This document shows, one piece after another, positions 52,921-64,000 of a DNA stretch of 64,000 bases. Origin of the DNA: Molossus alvarezi (Eukaryota; Chordata; Mammalia; Chiroptera; Molossidae); the NCBI GenBank assembly GCA_037176705.1, contig JBAWUJ010000104.1, positions 62,001 through 126,000 of the forward strand, written 5' to 3'. Within the stretch, counting starts at the first letter, position 1. Each line of letters starts with the position of its first letter. The notes under the pieces were generated by a model. It did no database searches. It was given only the letters and a program-made list of their open reading frames with translations, and was not told where the DNA came from. The position numbers and the translations under genes were made by a program.

Positions 52921-54880
52921 AGACAAAGAGACACAAGACTTGCTGGTGCAGTCTTGGATATCCTGAATTATGGGCAAAACTCTGTGAGAGCCAGGGGCCA
53001 CATTCACTCAGTGGCATGTTTTTCCCTGGGAAGTTAAGTACCTTTGCAGGGAAACTGTGAACAAACATGTTCTAGTCAAACAACTGTGGGAATGAATGAA
53101 TATTTCCATTTGGGTTAAGTTAATGCACAGATCTTGAGTAACATGAACACTTTAACGTTCATTCTCCTCGTTTTATAGGGAGATCCAGTCATATCATGGA
53201 AAGAACAACTAGGACAGAGCCCACTTATGTGTAGATCAAAAGTTATCCCTTTTTGTGTTCTGTGTTGTTCATGGTTTCCAAGATTGGATCGTATTGAAGC
53301 CCATTTTTGAAGGCGATACTTGGAAAAAGTTTGGTTTCTGCTGTAGCAGTTGGTTTTACTTGATTCTTACTCACAACAGTGAACCAACGTATGGCCAAGA
53401 CTGAATCAATGGAAAGACTGATAACTACTGGTGTCACACATGTGCATTCTTGACGCAGTGAAAGTGAACACATCTAAAGTGATGTAGTTGAAACATTGGT
53501 TGTCTCCATGCAAGGAGTAAATCCATGAATTGGAAGACACTGACAACACCAAGGGTTTTTCACATTGAACATCTCTGTGAAGGAGAACAAGAGGAGTGTT
53601 CTAGAGAAAATGCACTTGTGCAGTGGACCTGGGTATCCATTTCAATGACTTACACACTAACTATGCCCGGTGTGCAGGGCATACTTTACATTGGAGTGTT
53701 AAACAGTGTTGTAAGTAAATGCAGGTGTCTGCCTTCTTTCCTATGTGACCAGGAAAGTCAACCTGTACTAGTTGATGAGGCAGCCTTTCAACATACTACC
53801 TTTTAGCCCTGCATATGTGTTGTTTGCCTGGAAGTGTCTATGAGTCATCTTGATATCCAACAAAGGCTGGGCTGCAGAAATCAAACACATTGGTTAGGGC
53901 AATGTTCAGGTCATGCAAATCTACACCCTATTCAGTTCTACACACATTCTTTAAAGTTGTTACCGAATGAATCAGTGTCATTCTTGGATCCATCATACAT
54001 TTCACGGTTTGTACCGATTTCCTCAAAAAACATAAGGAGTAGATACCTGTTTTCTCCTGAGAATTCAAAGTAAACGCTTTCCATCAGTGTGAAATGCTGG
54101 AATTGTACCTTGTTCATGAATGGAATCTCCTGAACCTATCTTTCTAATTCCCGGTGACGAATTCAGCCTATTTTTTGATAACTGACAAGTACTCAATCCC
54201 TGTATTCCAGCCATTAGAACCAAAAGGTGATCAATTTAAAAGAGGGAGTGTCAGTCTTTGAACAATGGACATGGATTCACTTGTTTCAAGACTATTTCCC
54301 CGAAGCACCTATGGGAATACCCTGGCATAGTCAAAAGTGTTCATGACTGGTGTTCTTTCTGTGCAGAACAATATAATAACGTTCAGTTCAAGAGCAGAAT
54401 GGATCCCTTAATACGGTTGCAGTGTCCAATTGAGTGGTTAGTGGCTCTCTGTTCAAAGAACTGTGTTCCAATAGACAACCTTCTTCAAATAATGTCCAAA
54501 TATTGAGAAAAAGATTCTAGGGCTATACCCGCTTCACACGAAATGGAACCACCACTGATGTACTGTTTTTCAGATTACGTGTTCTTAGTACAGTTGTGGA
54601 AAGTATTGATGTAAGGAAATGTGGCAACCTGACTTTTGATAGGTCCTTAGACATACTTTTCACTCTACTTTCTTTGTAGGAGAGTGTATACAACCATACC
54701 TATTCGAAATGCACTGTGTTAGAACTCTTCACTTCAGTGGCACAAAAGTCACTTCCATGAAGCCTAGAGCGTGAGGACCCTCAGCGCATATATTGTTTTG
54801 GTTAAGTGTTTAAGAAATGTCCTTTTGTAAAGGTGTAATCACACTTAAACTTCGCAGTGTAAGTTTTTTTCTCTTGTTCC
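52921..54880 (+). repeat. Satellite unit 28 (L2-R1-T1)
   Basis: GAGTGGTTA at p1517 is shared with units 21 and 29. Private TCAGCGCATA at p1864-1865 creates a new CpG by two adjacent changes. ACACC at p628. Box-like site at 54527-54543. Confidence 0.97.
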
Positions 54881-56840
54881 AGACAAAGAGACACAAGACT
54901 TGCTGGTGCAGTCTTGGATATCCTGAATTATGGGCAAAACTCTGTGAGAGCCAGGGGCCACATTCACTCAGTGGCATGTTTTTCCCTGGGAAGTTGAGTA
55001 CCTTTGCAGGGAAACTGTGAACAATCATGTTCTAGTCAAACAACTGTGGGAATGAATGAATATTTCCATTTGGGTTAAGTTAATGCACAGATCTTGAGTA
55101 ACATGAACACTTTAACGTTCTTTCTCCTCATTTTATAGGGAGATCCAGTCATATCATGGAAGAACAACTAGGACAGAGCACACTTATGTGTAGAATCAAA
55201 AGTTATCCCTTTTTGTGTTCTGTGTTGTTCATGGTTTCAAAGATTGGATCGTATAGAAACCCGTTTTTGAAGGCGATACTTGGAAAAAGTTTGGTTTCTG
55301 CTGTAGCAGTTGGTTTTACATGATTCTTACTCAGAACAGTGAACCAACGTATGGCCAAGACTGAATCAATGGAAAGACTGATAACTACTGGTGTCACACA
55401 TGTGCATTCTTGACGCAGTGAAAGTGAACACATCTAAAGTGATGTAGTTGAAACATTGGTTGTCTCCATGCAAGGAGTAAATCCATGAATTGGAAGACAC
55501 TGACAACCCCAAGGGTTTTTCACATTGAACATCTCTGTGAAGGAGAACAAGAGGAGTGTTCTAGAGAAAATGCACTTGTGCAGTGGACCTGGGTATCCAT
55601 TTCAATGACTTACACACTAACTATGCCCGGTGTGCAGGGCATACTTTACATTGGAGTGTTAAACAGTGTTGTAAGTAAATGCAGGTGTCTGCCTTCTTTC
55701 CTATGTGACCAGGAAAGTCAACCTGTACTAGTTGATGAGGCAGCCTTTCAACATACTACCTTTTAGCCCTGCATATGTGTTGTTTGCCTGGAAGTGTCTA
55801 TGAGTCATCTTGATATCCAACAAAGGCTGGGCTGCAGAAATCAAACACATTGGTTAGGGCAATGTTCAGGTCATGCAAATCTACACCCTATTCAGTTCTA
55901 CACACATTCTTTAAAGTTGTTACCGAATGAATCAGTGTCATTCTTGGATCCATCATACATTTCACGGTTTGTACCGATTTCCTCAAAAAACATAAGGAGT
56001 AGATACCTGTTTTCTCCTGAGAATTCAAAGTAAACGCTTTCCATCATTGTGAAATGCTGGAATTGTACCTTGTTCATGAATGGAATCTCCTGAACCTATC
56101 TTTCTAATTCCCGGTGACGAATTCAGCCTATTTTTTTATAACTGACAAGTACTCAATCCCTGTATTCCAGCCATTAGAACCAAAAGGTGATCAATTTAAA
56201 AGAGGGAGTGTCAGTCTTTGAACAATGGACATGGATTCACTTGTTTCAAGACTATTTCCCCGAAGCACCTATGGGAATACCCTGGCATAGTCAAAAGTGT
56301 TCATGACTGGTGTTCTTTCTGTGCAGAACAATATAATAACGTTCAGTTCAAGAGCAGAATGGATCCCTTAATACGGTTGCAGTGTCCAATTGAGTGGTTA
56401 GTGGCTCTCTGTTCAAAGAACTGTGTTCCAATAGACAACCTTCTTCAAATAATGTCCAAATATTGAGAAAAAGATTCTAGGGCTATACCCGCTTCACACG
56501 AAATGGAACCACCACTGATGTACTGTTTTTCAGATTACGTGTTCTTAGTACAGTTGTGGAAAGTATTGATGTAAGGAAATGTGGCAACCTGACTTTTGAT
56601 AGGTCCTTAGACATACTTTTCACTCTACTTTCTTTGTAGGAGAGTGTATACAACCATACCTATTCGAAATGCACTGTGTTAGAACTCTTCACTTCAGTGG
56701 CACAAAAGTCACTTCCATGAAGCCTAGAGCGTGAGGACCCTCAAAGCATATATTGTTTTGGTTAAGTGTTTAAGAAATGTCCTTTTGTAAAGGTGTAATC
56801 ACACTTAAACTTCGCAGTGTAAGTTTTTTTCTCTTGTTCC
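54881..56840 (+). repeat. Satellite unit 29 (L1-R1-T1)
   Basis: Carries AAGTTGAG of unit 18 at its left end and both TTTTTTTATA and GAGTGGTTA of unit 21 in its right part, so it looks like a join of two lineages. Private CTCCTCATTTT at p250. Box-like site at 56487-56503. Confidence 0.97.
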
Positions 56841-58800
56841 AGACAAAGAGACACAAGACTTGCTGGTGCAGTCTTGGATATCCTGAATTATGGGCAAAAC
56901 TCTGTGAGAGCCAGGGGCCACATTCACTCAGTGGCATGTTTTTCCCTGGGAAGTTAAGTACCTTTGCAGGGAAACTGTGAACAAACATATTCTAGTCAAA
57001 CAACTGTGGGAATGAATGAATATTTCCATTTGGGTTAAGTTAATGCACAGATCTTGAGTAACATGAACACTTTAACGTTCTTTCTCCTCGTTTTATAGGG
57101 AGATCCAGTCATATCATGGAAGAACAACTAGGACAGAGCACACTTATGTGTAGAATCAAAAGTTATCCCTTTTTGTGTTCTGTGTTGTTCATGGTTTCAA
57201 AGATTGGATCGTATAGAAACCCGTTTTTGAAGGCGATACTTGGAAAAAGTTTGGTTTCTGCTGTAGCAGTTGGTTTTACATGATTCTTACTAAGAACAGT
57301 GAACCAACGTATGGCCAAGACTGAATCAATGGAAAGACTGATAACTACTGGAGTCACACATGTGCATTCTTGACGCAGTGAAAGTGAACACATCTAAAGT
57401 GATGTAGTTGAAACATTGGTTGTCTCCATGCAAGGAGTAAATCCATGAATTGGAAGACACTGACAACCCCAAGGGTTTTTCACATTGAACATCTCTGTGA
57501 AGGAGAACAAGAGGAGTGTTCTAGAGAAAATGCACTTGTGCAGTGGACCTGGGTATCCATTTCAATGACTTACACACTAACTATGCCCGGTGTGCAGGGC
57601 ATACTTTACATTGGAGTGTTAAACAGTGTTGTAAGTAAATGCAGGTGTCTGCCTTCTTTCCTATGTGACCAGGAAAGTCAACCTGTACTAGTTGATGAGG
57701 CAGCCTTTCAACATACTACCTTTTAGCCCTGCATATGTGTTGTTTGCCTGGAAGTGTCTATGAGTCATCTTGATATCCAACAAAGGCTGGGCTGCAGAAA
57801 TCAAACACATTGGTTATGGCAAAGTTCAGGTCATGCAAATCTACACCCTATTCAGTTCTACACACATTCTTTAAAGTTGTTACCGAATGAATCAGTGTCA
57901 TTCTTGGATCCATCATACATTTCACGGTTTGTACCGATTTCCTTAAAAAACATAAGGAGTAGATACCTGTTTTCTCCTGAGAATTCAAAGTAAACGCTTT
58001 CCATCATTGTGAAATGCTGGAATTGTACCTTGATCATGAATGGAATCTCCTGAACCTATCTTTCTAATTCCCTGTGACGAATTCATCTTATTTCTTGATA
58101 ACTGACAAGTACTCAATCCCTTTATTCCAGCCATTAGAACCAAAAGGTGATCAATTTAAAAGAGGGAGTGTCAGTCTTTGAACAATGGACATGGATTCAC
58201 TTGTTTCAAGACTATTTCCCCGAAGCACCTATGGGAAAACCCTGGCATAGTCAAAAGTGTTCATGTCTGGTGTTCTTTCTGTGCAGAACAATATAATAAC
58301 GTTCAGTTCAAGAGCAGAATGGATCCCTTAATACGGTTGCAGTGTCCAATTGAGTGTTTAGTGGCTCTCTGTTCAAAGAACTGTGTTCCAATAGACAACC
58401 TTCTTCAAATAATGTCCAAATATTGAGAAAAAGATTCTAGGGCTATACCCGCTTCACACGAAATGGAACCACCACTGATGTACTGTTTTTCAGATTACGT
58501 GTTCTTAGTACAGTTGTGGAAAGTATTGATGTAAGGAAATGTGGCAACCTGACTTTTGATAGGTCCTTAGACATACTTTTCACTCTACTTTGTTTGTAGG
58601 AGAGTGTATACAACCATACCTATTCCAAATGAACTGGGTTAGAACTCTTCACTTCAGTGGCACAAAAGTCACTTCCATGAAGCCTAGAGCGTGAGGACCC
58701 TCAAAGCATATATTGTTTTGGTTAAGTGTTTAAGAAATGTCCTTTTGTAAAGGTGTAATCACACTTAAACTTCGCAGTGTAAGTTTTTTTCTCTTGTTCC
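56841..58800 (+). repeat. Satellite unit 30 (L1-R2-T2)
   Basis: CTAAGAAC at p452 is shared only with unit 22, together with ACAAACATAT and GGAG. Unlike unit 22 the right block is the GGTTATGGC form of R2. Box-like site at 58447-58463. Confidence 0.97.
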
Positions 58801-60759
58801 AGACAAAGAGACACAAGACTTGCTGGTGCAGTCTTGGATATCCTGAATTATGGGCAAAACTCTGTGAGAGCCAGGGGCCACATTCACTCAGTGGCATGTT
58901 TTTCCCTGGGAAGTTAAGTACCTTTGCAGGGAAACTGTGAACAAACATGTTCTAGTCAAACAACTGTGGGAATGAATGAATATTTCCATTTGGGTTAAGT
59001 TAATGCACAGATCTTGAGTAACATGAACACTTTAACGTTCATTCTCCTCGTTTTATAGGGAGATCCAGTCATATCATGGAAAGAACAACTAGGACAGAGC
59101 CCACTTATGTGTAGATCAAAAGTTATCCCTTTTTGTGTTCTGTGTTGTTCATGGTTTCCAAGATTGGATCGTATTGAAGCCCATTTTTGAAGGCGATACT
59201 TGGAAAAAGTTTGGTTTCTGCTGTAGCAGTTGGTTTTACTTGATTCTTACTCACAACAGTGAACCAACGTATGGCCAAGACTGAATCAATGGAAAGACTG
59301 ATAACTACTGGTGTCACACATGTGCATTCTTGACGCAGTGAAAGTGAACACATCTAAAATGATGTAGTTGAAACATTGGTTGTCTCCATGCAAGGAGTAA
59401 ATCCATGAATTGGAAGACACTGACAACACCAAGGGTTTTTCACATTGAACATCTCTGTGAAGGAGAACAAGAGGAGTGTTCTAGAGAAAATGCACTTGTG
59501 CAGTGGACCTGGGTATCCATTTCAATGACTTACACACTAACTATGCCCGGTGTGCAGGGCATACTTTACATTGGAGTGTTAAACAGTGTTGTAAGTAAAT
59601 GCAGGTGTCTGCCTTCTTTCCTATGTGACCAGGAAAGTCAACCTGTACTAGTTGATGAGGCAGCCTTTCAACATACTACCTTTTAGCCCTGCATATGTGT
59701 TGTTTGCCTGGAAGTGTCTATGAGTCATCTTGATATCCAACAAAGGCTGGGCTGCAGAAATCAAACACATTGGTTAGGGCAATGTTCAGGTCATGCAAAT
59801 CTACACCCTATTCAGTTCTACACACATTCTTTAAAGTTGTTACCGAATGAATCAGTGTCATTCTTGGATCCAGCATACATTTCACGGTTTGTACCGATTT
59901 CCTCAAAAAACATAAGGAGTAGATACCTGTTTTCTCCTGAGAATTCAAAGTAAACGCTTTCCATCATTGTGAAATGCTGGAATGTACCTTGTTCATGAAT
60001 GGAATCTCCTGAACCTATCTTTCTAATTCCCTGTGACGAATTCAGCCTATTTCTTGATAACTGACAAGTACTCAATCCCTTTATTCCAGCCATTAGAACC
60101 AAAAGGTGATCAATTTAAAAGAGGGAGTGTCAGTCTTTGAACAATGGACATGGATTCACTTGTTTCAAGACTATTTCCCCAAAGCACCTATGGGAATACC
60201 CTGGCATAGTCAAAAGTGTTCATGACTGGTGTTCTTTCTGTGCAGAACAATATAATAACGTTCAGGTCAAGAGCAGAATGGATACCTTAATACGGTTGCA
60301 GTGTCCAATTGAGTGTTTAGTGGCTCTCTGTTCAAAGAACTGTGTTCCAATAGACAACCTTCTTCAAATAATGTCCAAATATTGAGAAAAAGATTCTAGG
60401 GCTACACCCGCGTCACACGAAATGGAACCACCACTGATGTACAGTTGTTCAGATTACGTGTTCTTAGTACAGTTGTGGAAAGTATTGATGTAAGGAAATG
60501 TGGCAACCTGACTTTTGATAGGTCTTTAGACATACTTTTCACTCTACTTTGTTTGTAGGAGAGTGTATACAACCATACCTATTGCAAATGAACTGTGTTA
60601 GAACTCTTCACTTCAGTGGCACAAAAGTCACTTCCATGAAGCCTAGAGTGTGAGGACCCTCAAAGCATATATTGTTTTGGTTAAGTGTTTAAGAAATGTC
60701 CTTTTGTAAAGGTGTAATGACACTTAAACTTCGCAGTGTAAGTTTTTTTCTCTTGTTCC
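58801..60759 (+). repeat. Satellite unit 31, diverged, 1,959 bp
   Basis: First of the diverged right-hand units. One base is lost at AATGTACC (others AATTGTACC). New alleles include CCAGCATAC, CCCCAAAGC, TTCAGGTCAAG, GATACCTT (second BamHI site lost), CTACACCCGCGTC, ACAGTTGTTCAG, GGTCTTTAG and TTGCAAATG. The right block mixes R1 and R2 alleles. Box-like site at 60406-60422 keeps all essential bases. Confidence 0.96.
60406..60422 (-). other. CENP-B-box-like site, variant copy in unit 31
   Basis: Minus strand reads TTTCGTGTGACGCGGGT. The single change inside the 17 bp falls at box position 11, where any base is tolerated in the essential core, so all nine core bases remain. A further change lies just outside, at CTACACCC. 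The unit around it is among the most diverged in view. Confidence 0.72.
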
Positions 60760-62718
60760 AGACAAAGAGACACAAGACTTGCTGGTGCAGTCTTGGATAT
60801 CCTGAATTATGGGCAAAACTCTGTGAGAGCCAGGGGCCACATTCACTCAGTGGCATGTTTTTCCCTGGGAAGTTAAGTACCTTTGCAGGGAAACTGTGAA
60901 CAAACATGTTCTAGTCAAACAACTGTGGGAATGAATGAATATTTCCATTTGGGTTAAGTTAATGCACAGATCTTGAGTAACATGAACACTTTAACGTTCA
61001 TTCTCCTCGTTTTATAGGGAGATCCAGTCATATCATGGAAAGAACAACTAGGACAGAGCCCACTTATGTGTAGATCAAAAGTTATCCCTTTTTGTGTTCT
61101 GTGTTGTTCATGGTTTTCAAGATTGGATCGTATTGAAGCCCATTTTTGAAGGCGATACTTGGAAAAAGTTTGGTTTCTGCTGTAGCAGTTGGTTTTACAT
61201 GATTCTTACTCAGAACAGTGAACCAACGTATGGCCAAGACTGAATCAATGGAAAGACTGATAACTACTGGTGTCACACATGTGCATTCTTGACGCAGTGA
61301 AAGTGAACACATCTAAAGTGATGTAGTTGAAACATTGGTTGTCTCCATGCAAGGAGTAAATCCATGAATTGGAAGACACTGACAACACCAAGGGTTTTTC
61401 ACATTGAACATCTCTGTGAAGGAGAACAAGAGGAGTGTTCTAGAGAAAATGCACTTGTGCAGTGGACCTGGGTATCCATTTCAATGACTTACACACTAAC
61501 TATGCCCGGTGTGCAGGGCATACTTTACATTGGAGTGTTAAACAGTGTTGTAAGTAAATGCAGGTGTCTGCCTTCTTTCCTATGTGACCAGGAAAGTCAA
61601 CCTGTACTAGTTGATGAGGCAGCCTTTCAACATACTACCTTTTAGCCCTGCATATGTGTTGTTTGCCTGGAAGTGTCTATGAGTCATCTTGATATCCAAC
61701 AAAGGCTGGGCTGCAGAAATCAAACACATTGGTTAGGGCAATGTTCAGGTCATGCAAATCTACACCCTATTCAGTTCTACACACATTCTTTAAAGTTGTT
61801 ACGAATGAATCAGTGTCATTCTTGGATCCAGCATACATTTCACGGTTTGTACCGATTTCCTCAAAAAACATAAGGAGTAGATACCTGTTTTCTCCTGAGA
61901 ATTCAAAGTAAACGCTTTCCATCATTGTGAAATGCTGGAATTGTACCTTGTTCATGAATGGAATCTCCTGAACCTATCTTTCTAATTCCCTGTGACGAAT
62001 TCAGCCTATTTCTTGATAACTGACAAGTACTCAATCCCTTTATTCCAGCCATTAGAACCAAAAGGTGATCAATTTAAAAGAGGGAGTGTCAGTCTTTGAA
62101 CAATGGACATGGATTCACTTGTTTCAAGACTATTTCCCCGAAGCACCTATGGGAATACCCTGGCATAGTCAAAAGTGTTCATGACTGGTGTTCTTTCTGT
62201 GCAGAACAATATAATAACGTTCATTTCAAGAGCAGAATGGATACCTTAATACGGATGCAGTGTCCAATTGAGTGTTTAGTGGCTCTCTGTTCAAAGAACT
62301 GTGTTCCAATAGACAACCTTCTTCAAATAATGTCCAAATATTGAGAAAAAGATTCTAGGGCTATACCCGCGTCACACGAAATGGAACCACCACTGATGTA
62401 CAGTTGTTCAGATTACGTGTTCTTAGTACAGTTGTGGAAAGTATTGATGTAAGGAAATGTGGCAACCTGACTTTTGATAGGTCCTTAGACATACTTTTCA
62501 CTCTACTTTGTTTGTAGGAGAGTGTATACAACCATACCTATTGCAAATGAACTGTGTTAGAACTCTTCACTTCAGTGGCACAAAAGTCACTTCCATGAAG
62601 CCTAGAGCGTGAGGACCCTCAAAGCATATATTGTTTTGGTTAAGTGTTTAAGAAATGTCCTTTTGTAAAGGTGTAATCACACTTAAACTTCGCAGTGTAA
62701 GTTTTTTTCTCTTGTTCC
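60760..62718 (+). repeat. Satellite unit 32, diverged, 1,959 bp
   Basis: Lacks one C at GTTACGAATG (others GTTACCGAATG). Shares CCAGCATAC, GATACCTT, CCCGCGTC, ACAGTTGTTCAG and TTGCAAATG with unit 31. Private GGTTTTCAAG, TTCATTTCAAG and CGGATGCAG. The left block has L2 indels but TTTTACA and TCAGAAC of L1. Box-like site at 62365-62381. Confidence 0.96.
62365..62381 (-). other. CENP-B-box-like site, variant copy in unit 32
   Basis: Same 17 bp as in unit 31 with the flank CTATACCC as in the other units. The essential core is intact while neighbouring sequence has several substitutions. Confidence 0.72.
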
Positions 62719-64000
62719 AGACAAAGAGACACAAGACTTGCTGGTGCAGTCTTGGATATCCTGAATTATGGGCAAAACTCTGTGAGAGCCAGGGGCCACA
62801 TTCACTCAGTGGCATGTTTTTCCCTGGGAAGTTAAGTACCTTTGCAGGGAAACTGTGAACAAACATGTTCTAGTCAAACAACTGTGAGAATGAATGAATA
62901 TTTCCATTAGGGTTAAGTTAATGCACAGATCTTGAGTAACATGAACACTTTAACGTTCATTCTCCTCGTTTTATAGGGAGATCCAGTCATATCATGGAAA
63001 GAACAACTAGGACAGAGCCCACTTATGTGTAGATCAAAAGTTATCCCTTTTTGTGGTCTGTGTTGTTCATGGTTTCCAAGATTGGATCGTATTGAAGCCC
63101 ATTTTTGAAGGCGATACTTGGAAAAAGTTTGGTTTCTGCTGTAGCAGTTGGTTTTACATGATTCTTACTCAGAACAGTGAACCAACGTATGGCCAAGACT
63201 GAATCAATGGAAAGACTGATAACTACTGGTGTCACACATGTGCATTCTTGACGCAGTGAAAGTGAACACATCTAAAGTGATGTAGTTGAAACATTGGTTG
63301 TCTCCATGCAAGGAGTAAATCCATGAATTGAAAGACACTGACAACACCATGGGTTTTTCACATTGAACATCTCTGTGAAGGAGAACAAGAGGAGTGTTCT
63401 AGAGAAAATGCACTTGTGCAGTGGACCTGGGTATCCATTTCAATGACTTACACACTAACTATGCCCGGTGTGCAGGGCATACTTTACATTGGAGTGTTAA
63501 ACAGTGTTGTAAGTAAATGCAGGTGTCTGCCTTCTTTCCTATGTGACCAGGAAAGTCAACCTGTACTAGTTGATGAGGCAGCCTTTCAACATACTACCTT
63601 TTAGCCCTGCATATGTGTTGTTTGCCTGGAAGTGTCTATGAGTCATCTTGATATCCAACAAAGGCTGGGCTGCAGAAATCAAACACATTGGTTAGGGCAA
63701 TGTTCAGGTCATGCAAATCTACACCCTATTCAGTTCTACACACATTCTTTAAAGTTGTTACCGAATGAATCAGTGTCATTCTTGGATCCATCATACATTT
63801 CACGGTTTGTACCGATTTCCTCAAAAAACATAAGGAGTAGATACCTGTTTTCTCCTGAGAATTCAAAGTAAACGCTTTCCATCATTGTGAAATGCTGGAA
63901 TTGTACCTTGTTCATGAATGGAATCTCCTGAACCTATCTTTCTAATTCCCTGTGACGAATTCAGCCTATTTCTTGATAACTGACAAGTACTCAATCCCTT
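62719..64000 (+). repeat. Satellite unit 33, diverged, cut by window end
   Basis: Only the first 1,282 bp are in view; the segment with the box-like site lies outside. Private changes include CTGTGAGAATG, CCATTAGGG, TTGTGGTCTG, AATTGAAAG and ACCATGGG. Left block mixes L2 indels with L1 bases as in unit 32, and the right block again mixes R1 and R2 alleles. Confidence 0.95.

Larger units (their letters stand above)
1..64000 (+). repeat. Tandem satellite array, 1,960-bp monomer, 32.65 copies
   Basis: The sequence starting AGACAAAGAGACACAAGACT recurs at 1, 1961, 3921 and so on every 1,960 bp to 58801, then at 60760 and 62719. Everything between is homologous, so the full window is satellite and there is no gene-bearing stretch. 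Haplotype codes used below, in unit coordinates: L1 has CATGGAAGAAC, TAGAATC, ATAGAAAC, TTTTACA and TCAGAAC; L2 has CATGGAAAGAAC, TAGATC, ATTGAAGC, TTTTACT and TCACAAC. R1 has GGGCAATG, CCTCAAA, TGTTCATG, CCGGTGAC, CAGCCTA and GGGAATAC; R2 has GGCAAAG, CCTTAAA, TGATCATG, CCTGTGAC, CATCTTA and GGGAAAAC. T1 has TCTTTGTAG, TTCGAAATGCACTGTG; T2 has TGTTTGTAG, TTCCAAATGAACTGGG. CpG scarcity and a CENP-B-box-like site per unit suggest a mammalian centromeric satellite; that identity is inference. Confidence 0.97.

Noticed and set aside
59818..60102. 94-codon minus-strand frame in unit 31
   Set aside because: Created by the 1-bp deletion in that unit and absent from the intact copies.
1..64000. Multicopy gene family or macrosatellite with coding units
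   Set aside because: No long frame, no conserved exon set, and no AATAAA or ATTAAA on the plus strand of unit 1. A non-coding satellite is simpler.
1..64000. Regular higher-order repeat of fixed unit number
   Set aside because: Copies recur at offsets of 4, 8, 10 and 11 units with internal joins, so there is no single period above 1,960 bp.
1..64000. CRISPR array, rRNA or tRNA cluster, or transposon ends
   Set aside because: Repeats are contiguous without spacers, nothing resembles rRNA or tRNA, and no terminal repeats or target-site duplications are visible.

Overview
The whole window is one head-to-tail tandem array of a single repeat about 1,960 bp long. I see no unique flanking DNA and no gene I can support. 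Counting from a unit start at position 1, there are 32 complete units and a 33rd cut by the window end after 1,282 bp. Units 1-30 are each exactly 1,960 bp. Units 31 and 32 have each lost one base (1,959 bp). All units point the same way, and no other sequence interrupts them.

Organism: the composition looks vertebrate. By eye GC is roughly 40%. Unit 1 has only 23 CpG by hand count, about a third of what that GC content would give, as expected for a methylated genome. Each complete unit carries, on the minus strand, a 17-bp site with all nine essential bases of the CENP-B box (NTTCGNNNNANNCGGGN) and 14 of 17 bases of the full consensus. I therefore read the window as a stretch of a mammalian centromeric or pericentromeric satellite with an unusually long monomer. 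I do not recognise the family or the species.

Layout: the units are nearly identical but fall into haplotype blocks, given in unit coordinates p1-p1960. The left block (about p145-p512) comes in two versions, L1 and L2. They differ by substitutions and by a pair of compensating 1-bp indels that keep the length constant. The right block (about p977-p1426) comes as R1 or R2, and the tail (p1752-p1797) as T1 or T2. The combinations are shuffled from unit to unit. Private variants reveal multi-unit copies: units 3-5 match 7-9, units 1-2 match 12-13, units 12 and 14-16 match 23 and 24-26, and units 21-22 match 29-30. There is no regular higher-order repeat; unequal exchange plus short gene conversion explains the pattern. 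A stretch of about 230 bp around the CENP-B-box-like site shows no variant in units 1-30.

From about 58.8 kb rightward, units 31-33 have many private substitutions and the only length changes. They also mix R1 and R2 alleles, as an array edge would, and they help infer which alleles are older. The short open frames that recur in every unit are periodic copies of chance frames; several are broken in the diverged units, and I do not annotate them as genes.
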